Source of the DNA: Schistocephalus solidus
Lineage: Eukaryota; Platyhelminthes; Cestoda; Diphyllobothriidea; Diphyllobothriidae
Assembly: GCA_017591395.1 (NCBI GenBank)
Contig: WEDG01004561.1
Coordinates: forward strand, 1 to 64,000
Direction of reading: 5' to 3'
Length of the DNA: 64,000 bases
Below the pieces are notes generated by a model. The model saw only the letters and a list, made by a program, of their open reading frames with translations. It was not told where the DNA came from and did no database searches. A program made the translations under genes and the position numbers. Shown here piece by piece: positions 57,320 to 64,000 of this stretch (position 1 is the first letter of the stretch; each line of letters begins with the position of its first letter).

Positions 57320-57417
57320 TTAGTCAGTAAGACTCCCTCCATCGTATAAACGCCCAATTTTAGGACAAGTTGGACCTGAAGCTCTTCATAACACAGAATG
57401 GAGTCCACAGTTGGTCG
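57320..57417 (-). CDS. Possible spliced exon, unrecognised gene
   Basis: On the minus strand a 98-nt stretch is bounded by an acceptor (ATTACCTTCACAG) and a consensus donor (CTAA|GTAAGT). It reads RPTVDSILCYEELQVQLVLK and then LGVYTMEGVLLT. The frame is open 37 codons further upstream too. No family was recognised and no partner exon found, so it is a candidate only. Confidence 0.28.
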
Positions 57418-59279
57418 CTGTGAAGGTAATTCAATAATTTCTACCCACAACATAGTTTTATAGAAAACCCACAGGTCTATGAACGCCTTTGTTAGATGAA
57501 CGTCTAGGGCGTTAAGGTGTACAAGCACTGATCAGTGTGGTTCAGTGACGAGGTCAGATGAAGATGCCTGCTGGCCAATCAGCGAATGCGATCGAGAGGC
57601 GACGGACGTGTGTGGTCTTTCAATGCCGGCTAACGAAAAACGAGGACTTTCGCGGTTCCGTAGAAGTACCCTACATTGATTACAGTAATTAGAGTTGAAG
57701 GTCAGTGTGAAACGCCACATGAGCACCAGTTAAAAAAATAAAAAATAGTAAGTTTTAAGATAGCTGGAAAAATTCACATGTTAACCATTCTGTTTACTGT
57801 AGATGGTGCGGAAGATTATAGGAATTGAGGGAGAAGGGATATGAAAGAAGGCTAGATCAAGTGCAAACGCAGGGAATTGTGCACGTTTAGACACTCCAGG
57901 GGCGCATCTGAAATGGGGTCTTCCCGTAATCCTGCCATTGACATGTGCCTTTTCCATGTAATGTGGGAGAAAAGTCTTTACACTCTGAGGAACAAATCTA
58001 AAATTGCTGCAATATCGAGGCTGCAGTGGCTTTTGATTTCTTTCACACTGGAAGAAGATTGGAGAGCTGAAAATCGGAAGGTTTAGTGTAATTGAGGTAA
58101 CAAGTTTTACCGGGGATGCCTAAGAAGTGCGCGCATTCTCTGTTACCGCAGCTCAACTAGTAGCCGAACTGCGGGATTAAAACCAATACCAAGAAAATGT
58201 CACCGTGGTACATTTATTTGGACTGAGGGAGTGTCACTAGTTCCCCAAACTTTTTCCTCTCTCACATTGATGCAAATCAGCTTTTAGAGCAACTTGATAA
58301 TTCCGTCAATAGTCTTCTATTCGAATCCTAACCATAGCAGTAATTGTAGTAACAGGTAATAGATTGCAATCGAATCGGACATTGAAGACGGAATTCTATT
58401 AATTTCCAAAAATTTGGATCACAGTCGCTGTCTTTGCGGCACGTAGGTAGTCACCTCATTTGGACAGCCGAAATGACTGACGCTTGTCCAGGGTAATAAG
58501 TGGGCGCAGTACAGCAGCAAAGTATTTACAATGAAATAAACTTAATCGAGCACAACTGCCTGAGAAAACCTAGGCCAGCACGTGTTGCGATGACAGACCT
58601 TGTTTTTCGCTGATCTTAAACACACCAAGTTAAAAGATTGCACGCTAAGGCAGACGATTATAATATCAAGGATCTTCGTTGCCATTCCTCAGCAGATCGG
58701 GAAAGGTTTAACAGTTAGGCAGGGAATTTACGATAGAGGTTGGAGGCAAAAATGGACGAAATAGTGGAGGAGTATATGGTAAGTCTAGTTACCAAGGTTG
58801 AAGCCGTCGATCACCTCAGCTTGGGCACACCAGGTCTCTGGTGTTCAGTGCGATTTGGATTCTTGCCAAACGTGAAATGCGGTGTCTGAAGCTCTAAAGC
58901 GAGCGTCAGCTACCTCGTTTTTGGTTCGTTTGGAATGCCGATTTTAATGTGCCTCTACAGCGGGTCAGGCTGTAAATGCGCTGGACAACCCCCGGAGCCA
59001 GATCAGGGTAGAGCACGCATTGGCTGGGATACGCACACATAATAAATGCCGCGCAGGAGCTGTTGGGACACGCACAAGGTCACACAGCGCGAGCCACCTA
59101 CGCCAATCATCGCTTCAAACAGATGCCTGCCTCGGACAGTGTACTGGGGTCTGAGCGAGGGAGAGCAGAGGGGGGTCTATTCTTGGGACTGTGCCTCCAC
59201 GGCATTCAAAATATCTTCATAATTACAATCAACCTGACGCACTAAATGTCGTGGCTCTAAAGGCCTTCAATGGAGGGGT
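57418..59279. other. No gene; partial R1 at its end
   Basis: 58960-59060 shares the 5' part of R1 (CGCTGGACAACCCCCGGAGC, GGGTAGAGCACGCATTGG). Otherwise no recognised feature. Confidence 0.35.
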
Positions 59280-59645
59280 TAAGTCGGTCCACCCAAGATG
59301 GAGATTCAGGCTGCCATGGCTCCTTCTTACTGCGGCTTTTATTGGAGCAGATGGGATCCGAAGCGGCCCTTGCTTGTTTGTGTGAAAGCCTGATTCGTCT
59401 TGCGCAAATCGGGCGTATGTGGCATGCGTCGATTGGCTGTTTAGCTTTATCAGTCACTGTGCACAATCTCGACTCATGTGTACTTGACGCTGTCAGGGCA
59501 CCGGGTTTAAGTGACTGAGGGGAGAGGGAGTGAGTGCGGTAGATGCAGCGCAAGCCTACTAGCATTTTAAACACGCCACTATCCCTGCGCTCAACCTGCT
59601 GTGGGGCATACGGTGGACATCGTTTGCTACAGTAAGACTCTGTAT
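59280..59645 (+). repeat. R1 interspersed repeat, full-looking copy
   Basis: GGAGATTCAGGCTGCCATGG, CTTCTTACTGCGGCTTTTAT, GGGAGTGAGTGCGGTAGATG, GCATACGGTGGACATCG in the standard order. Confidence 0.7.
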
Positions 59646-62629
59646 GCTAGGGGTGGGGAATTCGAACTGCTGAGTCAAGGGCTACTTCTCCGTCCCCGGG
59701 CATATACCAGAGATTTCTACCCAATAAGTGTCCATGGATGTTGACTAGTGAGGGCATTTGCCAAAAAATGCTACGTCTTAATAAAAATACAGCGAAAATT
59801 CATCGATTGCAAAGTCAAAGTTCATGTTGAAGATATCTACCATCAGCGAAACGGTTAAGTCTCAAGTATTTTATGCCATGAATATTGGGCCAGCAACGTT
59901 TGTTTTCATCTTCACAGGGTTCAGAACTAGTTGCGACGTTAAACTGAAGGATCTCTCGAATCCCGAGGGAATGTTAGCTAGTAAAAGGGTGATATCAGGG
60001 CACCCGTAAAGCTGTTTTTACCAAGGATCCGTTTAAAGTAAAAGTTGGAGCTTGATTGTAAAGCCGTTCCTGTGAGGGAACCTCAGGAAAGGCCGTTGCT
60101 GACTAGCTTCGCAATCAAATCTAGGTACAAAAAATATGTGAAGGGTAGACACAAAGAGGCATTCGGAGGTTTCGATGGTGACTCTCAACTGTCAAGTTGG
60201 CCCTACATCAAATAATGGTTCTTCTTAAGCGCCTTGGCACACGGTCTTGACATAGAGAGGTCATTGGTGTATGAGTATACCACGTGAATGCTAGGTAGGA
60301 CATGATTAGCAGTGAGCACGCGGAAAATGATTGGAGTACTTCCGCCAAATGGTGCGTACGATTCATGCTGCCTTTGAGATAGAATGTGCGATAGCTGCCG
60401 AAACTGCCAGATTTATTGACCGTATTTGTTATCTGACCGTTGCATTCACTTGTATTGTTCTGCTTGTAATCGGAGAGTCAAAAGTTGACAACGCAACGAT
60501 CTTGACGGCAGAGTTTAGTTTAACGTCAGAAAGTGACGGTTGTTGAAGTACAGGAAAGAGAATGGAATGGGCATGCCTGCAGAATTTCTCGGGGATGTGA
60601 ATGGCTTTCTGTAGTTACATCAAAGCGAGATTTCCTTTTTTAACTCTGCCGCCAGTGGCGCGAAAGCAAAAGGAATAAAAAATCTATCAACTGGTCGATG
60701 GTGAACCCGTATAACCGGTATAATCTCAGTATTCATTCGGCAATCTTTGTCCGAGCAAATTTCCACATAAGATGCTATTCAGGATGATCAAGTGGTGACG
60801 AGTTACACGAGAATTTGACATTTGAGAAGTTTGCAGTTTCAAGTATGCCAGTTGAAATCCGGAGGATTCTTGAGTAAACGTAAGCTCTGAGTGTGAAAGC
60901 TCGCATGCCAACCCCCTTCACGAAGAGTTACGACAGTCGACGTTATCTACGGTTTTTGAGGACTTTCTCTTGATAGTAAAGTATGTTACCCATATCATAA
61001 AATATGGTACCAACACTGAGACGATCAATGGGTGGCACCTATAATTGCATGTACAGTATGCTTATAAAGAATTTTCAGTCAAAATGTTTATGAATTTGAA
61101 CGGAAACTCACCATATTGCGGCAGCAGAATTACCTATAAGGAAATTTGGGTAAAGATAGGTTGTGTAATCCCAGTGGGTTTAATGTACATAACTTATTAG
61201 AAAGGTTTTGGCTGTTGGCCATGTTTGTTTTATTATATTATAGATAAAGGAAGTACCAATTTGTGCGTTTGAGCCACTTCGGCATCTCAAATGCTTTCTG
61301 TTGCCGAATGCGTTCGCCGTAAATTACTTCTTCCCAAAAACTAGCTAAAACTTTTTGTGTCTTGTCACTACTCACCATAAAAAGCTTGCTGTAAGGATTG
61401 TAGGCAGTGCCGTCTTGCCTACGGCTAGAGGAGTTTTTATTTATGTTTTTTTTAAGCGAAGGTAAAACATTTATTAACTTGACGCTATTTTCAACGTATT
61501 ATGTTTCGTTAAACTGATTTCGACTCAGGATTACCAATTGGAGAATGTTGTGGGGATTCTATAATCGTCGGTTGGATACTCTGTAATCTCTTAATTAAAT
61601 AAATCAATATTTATTCATTTATCATTAACGAAATAGCAAGAATCATTTTAGATTGGTTATAGTTTATGGAAATTGGTCACTTGGTGGTCACTAGCAATTC
61701 GAAAGCCATTGATAGACACAAATGCTGCGACACCGTTTTTCGAGATTCGCGCTGCTTCCTTAACTGAATGGCGCACGCCATGCTGCTTATTCTGTAATTC
61801 CTTATTTTTACTTCTACATTTTTGTACTTGTAATTGTTTTTGCCACCAGTTCCCGTTTTACACGAGCAAGGGATTATTGGTTGCAAAGTGGAATTACACA
61901 AGAGATCGCTGTCGAAATTTGGCAAAAGGAACGTTACGTTAATATAAACAAAATTTTCTGTGCACGCTTGCAGTTGAAAATCTTATTTAAATTGATTTTT
62001 CACTTAACAGTCTGTAAACATATGAGCTATAGGCTTCTTGTTAGCATCGTACAGCTTACACTTGTTATCGGAGGACACGTAGACGCAGACTCCAGTGAAA
62101 GACAACTTTTAAAAGTAAATCTACTTGTGCTGATTTACTTACTTGGTTTTGAACATGAGCAGACTTCTTGGGGACGCAGTGAAGCCTTATTTTGCGTATC
62201 TGGTAGTTCATTGTGAAATTCTCGAGAATTATTTATTGTATGCAAATGAAGCAAATGTAAGCTCGCAAACTCAAAATATGCTTTCCACGGATAAACGCCT
62301 ACGCACTTAACAGGCCACGTTTACCAGAGTGAATTTCAATTATTTGGACTTATGAAGTTACGATGGAGAATAACATGGCGAACCGATGACACAAACTAAC
62401 ATATATTTCAGTTCATTCAAAAAGAAAAACTTTCATTGCTGTTGATGCATTTTGGTGGATGCATCCTAATACCAAACTGAAAGCCATAGGAAAACCCGGA
62501 GTTAATAGACAACCTAATCAGCAATGCGATGCAGTGGTATCGGTAGTTATTTTTCTAACATCATACTGTTAATACTAACAGCTTCGCTAGTAAATGAATG
62601 ACTGTCTACTGACAAGGGTTGGCTTGAGG
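59646..62629. other. No gene recognised
   Basis: Short frames at 60331 (with one hydrophobic segment, YLTVAFTCIVLLVIG) and 61881 show no domain, start context or splice support. 61440-61640 is A+T-rich. Confidence 0.35.
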
Positions 62630-62960
62630 GGAGTGCGATTGCCCTTGATAATAGACTGTTTTGCCATCGATTCCGATGAAGTCCACCATGCGCTCCAGAG
62701 CAGTTTGAGTGCATGGATGATGACTTGCGTGGGAATTCTTTTTAGTGGTAGTGGACTTGCGCTACATCTACCACACTCTCTTCGGGCTCCCTTACTTGCA
62801 CTGGTGTGTCAAAACAGCGTCAAGAAGGCCGTAGATAAGATCGACACAAGTAACTGGCGTGGTGTGGCCTGCGCCCAAGCACGTCCACTGCGCAGCATTT
62901 GTGCCAGTTGCGCATCCTCAACAACTTAGGCCGTATCCAGATCTGATCCGGGTGTTGGTA
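62630..62960 (-). repeat. R1 interspersed repeat, minus copy
   Basis: The reverse complement has GAGAGTGTGGTAGATGTAGC, CACGCAAGTCATCATCCATG, GGAGCGCATGGTGGACTTC in R1 order. The plus-strand frame at 62594-62929 lies inside this repeat and is not a gene. Confidence 0.55.
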
Positions 62961-64000
62961 TACTGGCCCACTCTTAGAACTGCACTAATCGTCACCAATA
63001 AAGATGAATGTTCGAACATACCATTTGTATCACTCATTTATTTCACTTGAGGAGATGATTTTGTCCCGTTGCTGCTAATGGGTAGCATAAAATCTCCCTA
63101 AGGAGAACCATAAAATACGTACACACGCTAAAGCAAGTCTTTACGACCACAATATGCTGACGGCCGGTCATCAGCTTCCGCCAGTCGACCGCAACCGGAT
63201 AGGAGAGATAAGTTAGTGAACGGAGATTGATAATCGGTAGGGTGGCTAGCTGACACCTGTGCTTGACTGGCAAATGTCCTTCATGGTTGTTTCCTGCGTC
63301 GTGGATGCCAGTTGCAACCAGGAATTTAATATAGCAATGGGGTCTTACGTAGTCTACCATCCTATCTACTGAATTCAGTGTTTCACACGTGGAGGTACCG
63401 GTATGAAGACATCAAACGCAAGTCATACTGAATCTAAACAAAAGAAAACAATAAATATTCAAAGTTGGAGCATTTTGTACAGGAATGGCATGAACTGGAC
63501 CCTGTGGATTTCCCAGTGCGACAGTTAGCTCATGACATTTTCTTCGCGGCGGGGTCTGCAGCGTGATTTACATTTATTTCTGGTTTTCACCTTCAAGTTG
63601 ACATACGTGTGCTTATTTCGTGCAAATGGGAACTGGGATCCTAGGTTGTATTGCCCATCCCAAATTAGGCTTCTTTCCCCGACGGCGCCGGCCTAGAAAC
63701 TGGGGGCATATATGACAAAAATCATCCAGGGTATCTTTTTTTGATTTCACTTAATTTCAATTCCAACCGCACTGGCTGAGTTGCAGCTTCGTTATGGAAA
63801 AATACATAATTATTTACCGTGACAAGCATATTTACTGTTTGAAATTTGCACGCTCATACTCAGGAATCTAGCATCAGAAATGGAAAATTAATGCTCAGTC
63901 CGATGTAGTGGACGTGCGCATTTCTTGCTTCACAGTATCTACCTTGTGGACCACCAGTTTTCGTACCATTTAATTCTTGTTTTTGTCTTGGTCACGCTGG
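62961..64000. other. No gene recognised
   Basis: 63120-63380 contains a moderately G+C-rich block with a 105-codon minus-strand frame, without recognisable domain. The remainder shows nothing. Confidence 0.35.

Noticed and set aside
62594..62929. 111-codon plus-strand frame
   Set aside because: Lies within an antisense R1 repeat copy.
1..64000. CRISPR arrays, bacterial operons, rRNA genes
   Set aside because: No regular short direct repeats with unique spacers, no Shine-Dalgarno-linked gene chains and no rRNA-like sequence seen; the DNA is eukaryotic.

Overview
The window looks like repeat-rich nuclear DNA of a flatworm, most probably a tapeworm (diphyllobothriidean type). This is an inference from three things: protein-coding sequence cut into short exons by one tiny intron and several multi-kilobase introns, decayed CR1-like LINEs and Penelope-like elements, and many small inverted-repeat and tRNA-derived elements. 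There is no bacterial-style gene packing, no operon, no CRISPR array and no intact rRNA or tRNA gene. Nearly all long open frames are either transposon remnants or chance.

Layout. 1-4217 is a graveyard of CR1-like LINE copies: a plus-strand reverse-transcriptase 3' part, then a minus-strand copy (ORF1, endonuclease, start of RT) that is itself interrupted by a second plus-strand 3' fragment. 5658-19046 is the one gene that can be read from start codon to stop codon: serine palmitoyltransferase subunit 1 (SPTLC1), five coding exons on the plus strand, with a 33-nt first intron, an 8.6-kb third intron filled with repeats, and a poly(A) signal at 19416. 19.4-42.8 kb holds no recognisable host gene; it carries foldback and inverted-repeat elements, R1 repeat copies, a Penelope-like element with inverted arms (31.1-32.1 kb), microsatellites and degenerate TTAGGG-like tracts. 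42.8-47.1 kb contains two certain exons, and perhaps a third, of a GRIP-like PDZ-domain scaffold gene. 47-64 kb returns to repeats, including a second Penelope-like element whose GIY-YIG end is present twice in inverted orientation (54.8-56.7 kb).

The most interesting non-coding signals are 42-nt hammerhead-ribozyme-like motifs at 14255-14296 (minus, inside a hairpin-forming inverted repeat) and 17958-17999 (plus), a looser version in the ends of a terminal-inverted-repeat family at 36.95 kb and 49.2 kb, two Penelope-like elements with the same head-to-head arm architecture, and a small inverted-repeat element whose core is made of telomere-like TTAGGGTT variants. The two host genes act in unrelated processes (sphingolipid synthesis in the ER; PDZ scaffolding at membranes) and show no sign of joint regulation.
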